Shown here: piece after piece, positions 8,305-17,627 of the stretch
Layout: every line of letters starts with the position of its first letter
How positions within the stretch are numbered: the first letter of the stretch is position 1
Assembly: GCA_902826695.1 (NCBI GenBank)
Contig: CADEFU010000006.1
Location: 180,994 to 244,993, forward strand
Origin: an uncultured Alphaproteobacteria bacterium
GTDB taxonomy: Bacteria; Pseudomonadota; Alphaproteobacteria; Micropepsales; Micropepsaceae
Length of the DNA stretch: 64,000 nt
Direction of reading: 5' to 3'
Translations under genes and position numbers: made by a program
The notes under the pieces: generated by a model
Database searches by the model: none
Seen by the model: only the letters and a program-made list of their open reading frames with translations
Told to the model about the DNA's origin: nothing

Positions 8305-8712
8305 ATGGCACGGGTTCTTATCATCGATGACGACGAGCTTTTCATCAAGCTCATGTTGCACGCGTTGAAGCAGCGCGGGCACGAGGTTGAGTATGCCTTG
8401 GACGGCTTGGCAGGCTCGCGAATGTTTCTGGCGTCCGAGTTCGATGTCGTGGTGTGCGATATCGTGATGCCGGAGCAGGAAGGCGTGGAGACGATCAAGA
8501 TCATGCGCCGGGCGCGGCCGAATGTCGGCATCATCGCGATCTCGGGGGGCTTGAGCCTTAGCCACACGACCAATATCGACGTGCTGCACATCGCCGGCCA
8601 ATTGGGTGCCAACGCTACTTTGCGGAAGCCGTTTCAGCTCTCCGAACTTACGGCGGCGGTCGATGCGGTCCTCAGCAAGACGTCGGGCAACTGCGCACGC
8701 GCGAGCGCCTAA
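8305..8712 (+). CDS. single-domain response regulator (CheY-like receiver)
   Basis: A 135-residue receiver domain with no output domain. The acidic pocket is IDDDE (8-11), the phospho-acceptor is Asp52 in VVCDIVMP, the switch Ser80 and the conserved Lys108 (RKPF) are present. ATG 8305 is used instead of the upstream 8266 because the receiver fold begins immediately. No kinase gene is adjacent, so its cognate partner is unknown. It faces the esterase gene convergently with one base between the stops. Confidence 0.92.
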   Translation: MARVLIIDDDELFIKLMLHALKQRGHEVEYALDGLAGSRMFLASEFDVVVCDIVMPEQEGVETIKIMRRARPNVGIIAISGGLSLSHTTNIDVLHIAGQLGANATLRKPFQLSELTAAVDAVLSKTSGNCARASA

Positions 8713-8713
8713 C

Positions 8714-9583
8714 TTAGCGTTCGCCCTCGAACACGGTCAGAAGGCCGCGGGTTACGGCACCGGGGAAGACGCTGTTGTGCGTTTCGCCGTCGTAGATGCG
8801 ATAGCGGACCGTCAGCCGCGGGTTGCTGCGCGACTTCATTTTGGTCACGAGCTCGGTGAGGTCGTCCACCATCGGGCGGTTTGCGGCCGGTTGATTCTCG
8901 AAAGAACCGACAGCGAAGAAGACACGGGCGTCGGGCTTGATGCCGGATCGCGCAGCGCTCTCTTCCATGGTGAGGGCGATGCGGTTCGAGTACCAGAGCG
9001 ACGGGCTGATCAGGATGTAGCGCTTGAACAGATCGGGCTGCGTGAAGAGGACGTAGGTGCCGAAAAGGCCACCGTAGGAGTGGCCGATGATCGTGCGATC
9101 GTCGGCGTCGGCGCGGTAGCGGCGCTCGATCAGCGGCATCAACTCGGTCGCGATGAAAGCGCGGAACTTCGGTCCGCCGCCGGAGACTTTTTGATACTCC
9201 GCGCCGTAGCCGCCGTCGGGCGCGTAAGCGGGCGTGTAGTCGCGTGTACGGTTCATGCGGTAGGTCGCGCGGTCGTTTGCGGCGCCTGGGTAGGCGATCG
9301 CGACCAGGATCATCGGCGGCAGGTCTTCGCGTTCGACGAAATGCTGAACGACGTTGCGCACGAGGGCAAAGGAATAGTCGGCGTCCAACATGTAAACGAC
9401 GGGGTACGTTTGCTTCGACGTGCGGTAGTCCGATGGAAGGGCGACGAAGAGTTGGTAGGCGGCACCAGTGTGCTTGGAGCGCAGCGCGATGACTTCGGTG
9501 CTGGGTACGGCGTAGGGCTTGGCGGCGGCCGCAAACGGCGTCAGTGAGAGGATGATAACAACAGCCAAGATTGCCTTGCTCAT
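8714..9583 (-). CDS. secreted esterase of the Fes/IroE/BesA-like alpha/beta-hydrolase family
   Basis: A 289-residue protein with a Sec signal peptide (1-21). The body is a putative-esterase (PF00756-type) hydrolase: MLDADYSFALVRN, the nucleophile elbow GHSYGG (Ser169) and the catalytic His in GETHNSVFP near the C-terminus. Members cleave siderophore trilactones or other esters in the periplasm. No siderophore locus is adjacent, so the substrate is open. ATG 9583 is selected because AGGA precedes it and the signal peptide begins there; the in-frame extension up to 9772 would overlap the groEL tail. Confidence 0.87.
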   Translation of the reverse strand: MSKAILAVVIILSLTPFAAAAKPYAVPSTEVIALRSKHTGAAYQLFVALPSDYRTSKQTYPVVYMLDADYSFALVRNVVQHFVEREDLPPMILVAIAYPGAANDRATYRMNRTRDYTPAYAPDGGYGAEYQKVSGGGPKFRAFIATELMPLIERRYRADADDRTIIGHSYGGLFGTYVLFTQPDLFKRYILISPSLWYSNRIALTMEESAARSGIKPDARVFFAVGSFENQPAANRPMVDDLTELVTKMKSRSNPRLTVRYRIYDGETHNSVFPGAVTRGLLTVFEGER

Positions 9584-9614
9584 GCCGCATCCTACCGGCT
9601 TGGGCGTACGAAGA

Positions 9615-9639
9615 AAGGCCCCGGTTTTGCCGGGGCCTT
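9615..9639 (-). terminator. rho-independent-type terminator downstream of groEL
   Basis: A perfect 10-bp stem AAGGCCCCGG/CCGGGGCCTT with a 5-base loop lies between groEL and the esterase, about 78 bases after the groEL stop. On the minus strand it is followed by TCTTCGT, a short U-rich tail. It likely ends the groESL transcript. Confidence 0.8.
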
Positions 9640-9716
9640 CGTTTGTCGTCTTGACTGGCTCCTCGCTTGCGCGGGGATAAGGCTTTGCGGCGCGCGGTTG
9701 CGCGCTCGCAAGTGCC

Positions 9717-11423
<1,707 letters not shown>

Positions 11424-11738
11424 TTAGGCCGCCTTTTTCGACGCCGATTTGCCTTCGAGGACGCCCATGATGTCGGACTCCTTCATGATCAGGAGGTCCT
11501 GACCGTCAACCTTCACTTCCGTGCCCGACCATTTGCCGAACAGGATGCGGTCGCCGACCTTGACTTCGGGGGTGATGCGCTCACCCTTTTCGTCGCGGGC
11601 GCCAGGGCCAACGGCCATGACTTCGCCTTCTTGCGGCTTTTCTTGTGCGGAGTCGGGGATAATGATGCCACCGGCCGTCTTCACGTCTTCTTGGACGCGC
11701 TTTACGACCACGCGGTCACCGAGCGGGCGGAACTTCAT
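11424..11738 (-). CDS. groES: 10-kDa co-chaperonin GroES
   Basis: A 104-residue co-chaperonin that caps Gro[15 protein letters not shown] at the N-terminus, the mobile loop [15 protein letters not shown] and [14 protein letters not shown] at the end are all typical. ATG 11738 is chosen over 11789 because AAGGAGAG precedes it and the family starts at MKFRPL. The longer frame would begin within the operator. First gene of the groESL operon. Confidence 0.99.
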   Translation of the reverse strand: MKFRPLGDRVVVKRVQEDVKTAGGIIIPDSAQEKPQEGEVMAVGPGARDEKGERITPEVKVGDRILFGKWSGTEVKVDGQDLLIMKESDIMGVLEGKSASKKAA

Positions 11739-11778
11739 GAGGTTCTCTCCTTGGATGAACTTCGGGTTTGGGGTGCTG

Positions 11779-11805
11779 CTAGCACTCACCCTAAGTGAGT
11801 GCCAA
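11779..11805 (-). promoter_or_regulatory. CIRCE operator (HrcA binding site)
   Basis: CTAGCACTC-N9-GAGTGCCAA is a near-perfect match to the consensus TTAGCACTC-N9-GAGTGCTAA, 40 bases upstream of the groES start. The HrcA repressor binds this repeat and is inactivated on heat shock, so groESL is predicted to be HrcA-controlled. hrcA itself is not in the window. Confidence 0.95.
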
Positions 11806-11817
11806 AACGCGCGTGGG

Positions 11818-11845
11818 ATTTAGGGATTGCGCGCGAACCCGTCAA
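11818..11845 (-). promoter_or_regulatory. sigma-70-type promoter of groESL
   Basis: On the minus strand TTGACG (11845-11840) and CTAAAT (11823-11818) are 16 bases apart, just upstream of the CIRCE element. CIRCE then overlaps the start region of the transcript, the usual arrangement for HrcA repression. Confidence 0.7.
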
Positions 11846-11925
11846 TAGGGACGCGAAACAAAATTGCCGGACAGCTTATTTTTCTCAATTATGTCAATGT
11901 CTTACGCGATTGGACGCGGCCACCA

Positions 11926-13584
11926 TTACCAACCCGCGGCGAGCGAGACGAATACCCTTGGGCTGCGATCGCCTTGGGAAGCAACATCGCGGGTGAGAGG
12001 CTTGGCCACCTCGACGGTTGCGAGGATGCCGGGCGCAACCGAGACGCGCAGCCCACCGCCCGCTGAGCTTAGGCTCGCCTCTTCTGGGCCGGTGGGACCC
12101 AAGTTCCAGATTTGGGCCGCGTCGGCGAAAGCATAGAGCTGCACGCTGTTCATCCAGTCGTTTAGCTTCTTCCAGGTCCAGCGGAGCTCGAGGGCGCCGG
12201 CAATCCCATTGTCGCCGACGATTTCGCTGTAGTCGTAGGCGCGGCCGTAGCGCGCGCCACCGGCGCCGAATTCCTCGGCTGCGGGGAGAGCGCCGTCAGC
12301 CCACTGCGCGGCACCCATCAGAGCTACATCGAGTTTCGCGAACACTTTGCGCGTTGCCGAGGCATCGAAGCGAAGTTTGGTGAACTGCGGGCGTGCATCG
12401 GCACGGCTCAAATTCGCGTCGCCATTGCTTGAGGCACCGAGGGCATCGAGCCCGTGGAATGCTTCAACCGTCACGTCGGCGCGCGTGGCACCCTTGACGA
12501 GGGTGTAGCTCAGGCTGCCACGAAGCACGCGGGTGTGTTCGTCCGTGTGATACGCCGAGATGTCGAGAACCTCGGCTTCACGGGCGTCGAACTGAAGCTT
12601 TGCCCAGATCGAATGTTCCCGCGAGCGCAGCAACGGAACCGTCACGCGGGCGTAGATGCGATCCGAAGTGCTGGTGAAGTCCGGAATCGTGCCGCCCGAG
12701 CTGCTGTTCGAAGTGGATGCGGCAACTTCCGTCCAGAACAAGCCGTCGAACCAGCTGCGGCCATAGCCAAGTTCCGCAAAGAAGAGTTCGTTGGTGTTGG
12801 CCGGGGCGGTGAACGTTTGAGCGATAATGCGATCGGTGGTGCCGAAGGGGCTGTTCCATGCGACCGAAATCAGGCCTTGCTCGGGCCCTTGAAATGCGTC
12901 GCCTCTGTTGTCGCCGAAGACGCGCCAGGTGACTGGCTTTACGTCAACGGCAAGTTTCAGCGTGAAGCGGGCAGGATCGCTCGGGTCTGCGGCTAGTCGC
13001 GACGACGTTACGCGATGGCCGTAGCGATCGGAAAGCAGAAGCAAACTGCGCTCGAACGTGGCAAGGCGCGCTGGGCGCTCGGCGTAGGTTTCGGCGAACT
13101 GGCCATCGACCTCGGGGTGATCGATTCCGGTCGGCTCGACGGCGGCGATGTATCCCTCGATCACGCGCAGCGTTAGCGCACCGCCCTGAACCTGCTGAGG
13201 CGGGATCATGGCGCGCGACAGAAAAAAGTCGCGGCTGCGATAAAGGCGCGTCACACAATCTGTCAGACCGGAGAGGCTGGCTGCGCCGACCTGCTGACCG
13301 ATCAGCGATGCCGTACAGCCATCGATCTCGCGCGGATCCAACGCCGTCGCGCCCTCGACACGAACCGACGTCAAGCCGAAAACGGGGATCGAGGCCAAGT
13401 CGGCGTCATCGACGTGTACCGGTGCGTTGCCGGGTTGCTCCCGCGCCGGCTGATCCGGAAGGCGCTCTTCGACACGCTGCGGGTCGGTGGTTTCGGCAGC
13501 ACTTGGCCGCGCGAGCGACGGCGCGAGCGTGCATGCGCCCAGCAAGCACATCAGTCGTATTGCCGTTGCACGCCCTGCACGCAT
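11926..13584 (-). CDS. TpsB-family outer-membrane transporter (ShlB/FhaC/HecB type)
   Basis: A 552-residue two-partner secretion transporter. Signal peptide in residues 1-30; a POTRA domain follows (about 65-150) with VRVEGATAL, LYRSRDFFLSRAMIPPQ and GGALTLRVIEGYI; the rest is a 16-strand barrel (WRVFGDNRGD and many aromatic-ended strands) ending in Trp. TpsB proteins export one large TpsA exoprotein across the outer membrane. No TpsA is adjacent. It is divergent from the FecR/CHASE2 kinase genes, with which it may share a regulatory region. Confidence 0.9.
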   Translation of the reverse strand: MRAGRATAIRLMCLLGACTLAPSLARPSAAETTDPQRVEERLPDQPAREQPGNAPVHVDDADLASIPVFGLTSVRVEGATALDPREIDGCTASLIGQQVGAASLSGLTDCVTRLYRSRDFFLSRAMIPPQQVQGGALTLRVIEGYIAAVEPTGIDHPEVDGQFAETYAERPARLATFERSLLLLSDRYGHRVTSSRLAADPSDPARFTLKLAVDVKPVTWRVFGDNRGDAFQGPEQGLISVAWNSPFGTTDRIIAQTFTAPANTNELFFAELGYGRSWFDGLFWTEVAASTSNSSSGGTIPDFTSTSDRIYARVTVPLLRSREHSIWAKLQFDAREAEVLDISAYHTDEHTRVLRGSLSYTLVKGATRADVTVEAFHGLDALGASSNGDANLSRADARPQFTKLRFDASATRKVFAKLDVALMGAAQWADGALPAAEEFGAGGARYGRAYDYSEIVGDNGIAGALELRWTWKKLNDWMNSVQLYAFADAAQIWNLGPTGPEEASLSSAGGGLRVSVAPGILATVEVAKPLTRDVASQGDRSPRVFVSLAAGW

Positions 13585-13797
13585 CGCTTCCTAGTCTGAC
13601 CCCTTTTTCCCAACGGCAGAAATGCGTGATCAGTGTTAACGAATGGTAACGTCGTCTGTCGGAAGCAACACTTGAGTAAGGACGTCCGGCACGACGGACT
13701 GCGTTTACGCTTTCTTAACCAGCCTTCTTTGGCCCCCTTTAAGTTCGGTCGAGTGAAAGTCCCCGGTTCAATGGTCAGGTCCGTGGAGCGCAAACTC

Positions 13798-14766
13798 ATG
13801 CTTTCTCGTTGGATGCGAATTGTTGCTGTTGCACTTGCCGTCGCTGCGGCGCCGACAGCCACCGCCGGCGACGGCTGGCGCGTGGTCGATACGGCAGGTG
13901 GCGTGCGCTTCGGCGGTACGGGCATGATGCCGGTTGCGCTGACACGCGATCAGGAATTGCCCGGCGACGCCTGGATCGAGACCTCGGCGAACGGCCGCGT
14001 GGTGTTGGCGCGGGAGCAAGAGACCATCGTCGTCGAACCGAACAGCCGCGTGATGCTGCCGACCGAAAAGGTCAATGGCAACACGCAGATTCTGCAGACT
14101 TTGGGCTCTGCGCTTTACAAGATCGGCAAGCAGAAGAAGCCGCACTTCCAGGTCGACACGCCCTACATGGCTGCGGTCGTGAAGGGAACGGCGTTCGTCG
14201 TCAAGGTCGAAGACGACGAGGCGTCAGTCGAAGTGACTGAGGGGCTCGTCGAAGTCTCAACGCCGGGCGATACTGACATGGAGTTCGTGCGGCCTGGATT
14301 CACGGCGGTCGTCGCGCGTGAGCAAGGCGGCAACATCACGGTCGATCCGACGCCGGGGAAAACGCAACCGGATGATCCCGCACAACCGGCTGAAAAGAGC
14401 GCAAAGACCGATAGCACCGGCGGCCAAACGATCGTGATCACCGAGCCAATCGGCGCGGTCGAGGTTGACGTCAAGGAAGTGTCGCGTGGCCTCGCCACCG
14501 ACGACCTCATGCCCACAACCGATGTGGCCGACGGATCCGATCGGTTGGGTGAGGATAAGGGCGACAAAACCGGCGGCGGCCATGACGTCGGCCTTGGCGT
14601 CGGCGACGATAGTGCCGGCGGCGGTAAGGGCAGCGACGGCATTGGCGGCGGCAATGGCAATAGCGGTAGTCTTGGGAACGGCAGCGGCCAGGACTTCGAC
14701 GCAAGCCTCGATGTTCGCCGTGACCATGAAATGAATCCACGCAAGCCGGTTAAAGACAAAGACTAG
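13798..14766 (+). CDS. FecR-domain protein with Gly/Asp-rich tail
   Basis: A 322-residue protein. Residues 1-27 form a signal peptide (LSRWMRIVAVALAV, cleavage near ATAGD). A FecR domain spans about 60-170, with SRVMLPT, VDTPYMAAVVKGTAFVV and VEVTEGLVEV. The last 100 residues are low-complexity Gly/Asp/Ser. FecR domains in such secreted proteins act as periplasmic signalling or ligand domains. ATG 13798 has GGAG nine bases upstream; an alternative ATG lies at 13771. The next gene, a CHASE2 kinase, starts 14 bases later, so an operon is likely. Confidence 0.87.
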   Translation: MLSRWMRIVAVALAVAAAPTATAGDGWRVVDTAGGVRFGGTGMMPVALTRDQELPGDAWIETSANGRVVLAREQETIVVEPNSRVMLPTEKVNGNTQILQTLGSALYKIGKQKKPHFQVDTPYMAAVVKGTAFVVKVEDDEASVEVTEGLVEVSTPGDTDMEFVRPGFTAVVAREQGGNITVDPTPGKTQPDDPAQPAEKSAKTDSTGGQTIVITEPIGAVEVDVKEVSRGLATDDLMPTTDVADGSDRLGEDKGDKTGGGHDVGLGVGDDSAGGGKGSDGIGGGNGNSGSLGNGSGQDFDASLDVRRDHEMNPRKPVKDKD

Positions 14767-14780
14767 CGTGGGGATAGACC

Positions 14781-17027
14781 ATGCTGGCGGGGGCGGCATC
14801 AAAATTTAGGCGAGCGGTGGAGGAGTGGCGCTACGAACTCGCCATCTTCACGCTGATCGCCGTGGCGGCTGCCAGCGGTGCGTTCGCAAGTCTGCAATAC
14901 GCCTTGAACGACGCCGCCTTTCGTATCGTCACCCGTCCGCCATCCGGCGACATCGTCATCGTTCAGATCGACCCCAAGAGCATCGCTGCGTTGAATACAT
15001 GGCCGTGGCCGCGCAGCCGGCACGGTGAAGTCGTCAAGCGGTTGAGCGACGCGGGTGCCGAACTGATCGGCCTCGACATCGACTTCTCGTCGCCCTCGAC
15101 GCCACGGGAAGATGCAGCGCTTGCCGATGCAATCGCGTCGACAAAAGGGCGGATCGTGTTGCCCTCCTTCGTTCAGCACGAGTCGCGCGGACTCAGCATG
15201 ATCCTGACGGAGACAAATCCGCTTCCGAAGCTGCGACAGCACGCGCTCGTCGGCAACGCCAACGTGTTCGCGCCCATGGGCAAGGCACGGCGCGGCGCAT
15301 ACGGGCTCTACTTGGAAGACGGCCGATATCGGCCGACTTTTTCCGCGCTGGTCGGACAACGCGGGCACGCGGCAATCTCGGGTTTTGACATCGACTTTGG
15401 AATCGACAGCAGCAAAATCCCGCGCCTGTCGGTGATCGATGTTCTGAACAATAACTTCGATCCCAAACTGGTCCGTGGAAAGCGGGTCATCATCGGAGCG
15501 ACCGCAATCGAGCTCGGCGACTATGTTCCGGTTCCAAACCGGGGCGTTATTCCGGGCGTTGAGTTGCAAGCACTTGCGGCTGAGACGATCCTGCAGGGTC
15601 GCACATTGACGAGCACCGGCTTGTTCGGCGCGCTGCTCATCGTGTTCGGTACGCTGCTGGTGCTGCGTCCCACGCGGGCGAACTGGAGCTTCCGCGGGTT
15701 CGGATTTCCGCTGGCGTGCACGGCGTCTGCTCTCGCGGTGGGACCGGTTGCACTTCTGGCGGTGGCACCCTTCATCGCCGAAGCAGTACCTGCGCTTGGT
15801 GCCTGCTTGGTGTGCTTTGCGAGTGTCGGCATCAGAGAGCTGAGCACGCGCGCGCGTGCGGTGCTGCGCGAGCGTTCCACCGGCAATCAGCGGCGCGTTC
15901 TCGTTGATCTGATCGTCAATGAAAGTTCGGACGGCGTGGTGGTTGCGGACCAAGGCGGGCGCATCGAACTCTGCAACGAGCGCGCGGCGGCATTGCTTAG
16001 TGCAACCCGTTCCACTCTAACGAGCCGGCAGGTTGGACGGCACCTGCCCCGCTTCGAGGACATCAAAGCTTCGCCGGGTGACGGCGAGACTCAGCGTCAG
16101 ACCGAGTTGACTATCGATGGTGGCGGCGAGCCCGTAACGCTTGAAGTCAGCGTGCGGCGGATGACGCTTCCCGCAATCGTAGAAAACAGTGCGCATGCGC
16201 GGGTGGATGTCTATACGCTGCGCGACATCACGGCGCGGCGGCGGGCCGCTGAAGCGGAACGCTGCGCGCACGAGAACCTTCTCATGGCGGAGCGCGCGAA
16301 GGCGAACTTCATTTCGAACATGAGCCACGAGCTGCGTACGCCGCTGAATGCGATCATCGGGTTTTCCGAGATGATCGCGGGCCAAGTCGTTGGCCCGATC
16401 GGGCGGCCGCAGTACGTTGAGTTCGCCGCGGACGTTGCGAAGAGCGGTCACCATCTGCTGGCGCTGGTGAACAACATTTTGGAGCTGTCGCGCATCGACA
16501 ATGACGCGAGCACGATGTGTGTCGAAGAGATTGACTTCGATGATTGCGCGGATGCCTCAACGGCATTCGCGCGCGCATCGCGCGATTGCAAGGCGCAAAC
16601 GATCGTGGTGCACGTGGGCAAAGGTGCGAAGCGTGTACGGGCGGACCGGCGCGTGATCAAGCATACGCTCGCAAACCTCTTGTCGAACGCGGTGAAGTTC
16701 ACCAAGCCCGACGGCCGGATCGACGTGAGTGCATGGGTGGAGGGCGACACGTTCTTCTTCGAAGTCGCGGACGACGGTACGGGCATCGACCCGGCCCTGA
16801 TGCCGCATCTCACGGAATTGTTCCGTCATGCGGACCAGGGCTTTACGCGCAAGCATGAAGGTATGGGTGCGGGGCTCTATCTCGTGAAGCGGTTCGTCAC
16901 GTTGCTGAACGGGTCGCTGTCGTTTGAGAGCGAACTCGGCAAGGGTACGCGCGTGCGCGTCGCGTTGCCAGGGGGCGCGGTGCCCGAGGTTCAGCGACCC
17001 GACGCCGACGCCAGCGAAGCGGCTTGA
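14781..17027 (+). CDS. CHASE2-domain sensor histidine kinase with PAS domain
   Basis: A 748-residue membrane kinase. One N-terminal membrane helix (about 19-40), an extracytoplasmic CHASE2 sensor (about 45-270; VIVQIDPKSIA, WPWPRSRHGEV, GLDIDF), a cluster of three C-terminal membrane helices (about 280-360), a PAS domain (about 380-500), then a HisKA domain with SNMSHELRTPLNAIIGF and a HATPase domain (N-box LLSNAVKF, G1 DDGTGI, G2 GMGAGLYL). It has no fused receiver, and no response regulator is beside it. The FecR and CHASE2 pairing suggests joint periplasmic sensing. Confidence 0.94.
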   Translation: MLAGAASKFRRAVEEWRYELAIFTLIAVAAASGAFASLQYALNDAAFRIVTRPPSGDIVIVQIDPKSIAALNTWPWPRSRHGEVVKRLSDAGAELIGLDIDFSSPSTPREDAALADAIASTKGRIVLPSFVQHESRGLSMILTETNPLPKLRQHALVGNANVFAPMGKARRGAYGLYLEDGRYRPTFSALVGQRGHAAISGFDIDFGIDSSKIPRLSVIDVLNNNFDPKLVRGKRVIIGATAIELGDYVPVPNRGVIPGVELQALAAETILQGRTLTSTGLFGALLIVFGTLLVLRPTRANWSFRGFGFPLACTASALAVGPVALLAVAPFIAEAVPALGACLVCFASVGIRELSTRARAVLRERSTGNQRRVLVDLIVNESSDGVVVADQGGRIELCNERAAALLSATRSTLTSRQVGRHLPRFEDIKASPGDGETQRQTELTIDGGGEPVTLEVSVRRMTLPAIVENSAHARVDVYTLRDITARRRAAEAERCAHENLLMAERAKANFISNMSHELRTPLNAIIGFSEMIAGQVVGPIGRPQYVEFAADVAKSGHHLLALVNNILELSRIDNDASTMCVEEIDFDDCADASTAFARASRDCKAQTIVVHVGKGAKRVRADRRVIKHTLANLLSNAVKFTKPDGRIDVSAWVEGDTFFFEVADDGTGIDPALMPHLTELFRHADQGFTRKHEGMGAGLYLVKRFVTLLNGSLSFESELGKGTRVRVALPGGAVPEVQRPDADASEAA

Positions 17028-17627
17028 TCAGTACTTGACGCTGCACCCGTAGGAGTCGGTGGCCGTCTCGGCGACGGTGCCGCCGGCTGCGACCGCCTTG
17101 AACGCTTCGCGCACATAGTTGCGCGCCGTCGCGATGGTCGAAGCATCGGTGGAAGGCTGATCGTCGATCGCGCCCATGTAGCGCAGCGTGCCTTTCGGAT
17201 CGATGACGAACATGTGCGGCGTGGTTTGCGCCTCGTAGGCGCGGCCGATGGCGCCTGCGGGATCGAGCAGCACCGCCGTCGGCTTAGCGTTGCGCGAGGC
17301 GGTCAACTGGTTTGCTTGCGCGCCCTTCACGTAACCTTGCTTGCCGGGCGCGGAGGAGATGATCGAAAGCCACACGCCGCCGGCCGCCGCAACTTCGGCC
17401 TGCAGTTTCTGCATGTTGCCTGCGCCGTAGTGTTTCTTCACATAAGGACAACCGTCGTTCGTCCATTCGAGGACGACGGTCTTGCCTTTGTAGTCGCTCA
17501 GCGCGTGCGACTTTCCGTTCGAGTCGGTGACCGTGAATTGCGGCGCGGGTTTGCCGACCACCGGTGCGGCATCGGCGGCTGCGCTCATGGCCAAGGCCGC
17601 TGCAACGGCTGCAATCGTGCGGATCAT
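17028..17627 (-). CDS. periplasmic thioredoxin-fold redoxin / peroxiredoxin-like protein
   Basis: A 199-residue protein with a signal peptide (1-20) and an AhpC/TSA-like fold (VGKPAPQFTVTDSNGK, LSDYKGKTVVLEW). The reactive cysteine is Cys60 in NDGCPYVKKHY; a second lies at the C-terminus (Cys195, YGCSVKY), a layout compatible with a two-Cys peroxiredoxin. It overlaps the ScsB-like gene by four bases. In Caulobacter, ScsB reduces an envelope peroxiredoxin, which makes this the likely client. Its oxidant or substrate is inferred only. Confidence 0.87.
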   Translation of the reverse strand: MIRTIAAVAAALAMSAAADAAPVVGKPAPQFTVTDSNGKSHALSDYKGKTVVLEWTNDGCPYVKKHYGAGNMQKLQAEVAAAGGVWLSIISSAPGKQGYVKGAQANQLTASRNAKPTAVLLDPAGAIGRAYEAQTTPHMFVIDPKGTLRYMGAIDDQPSTDASTIATARNYVREAFKAVAAGGTVAETATDSYGCSVKY

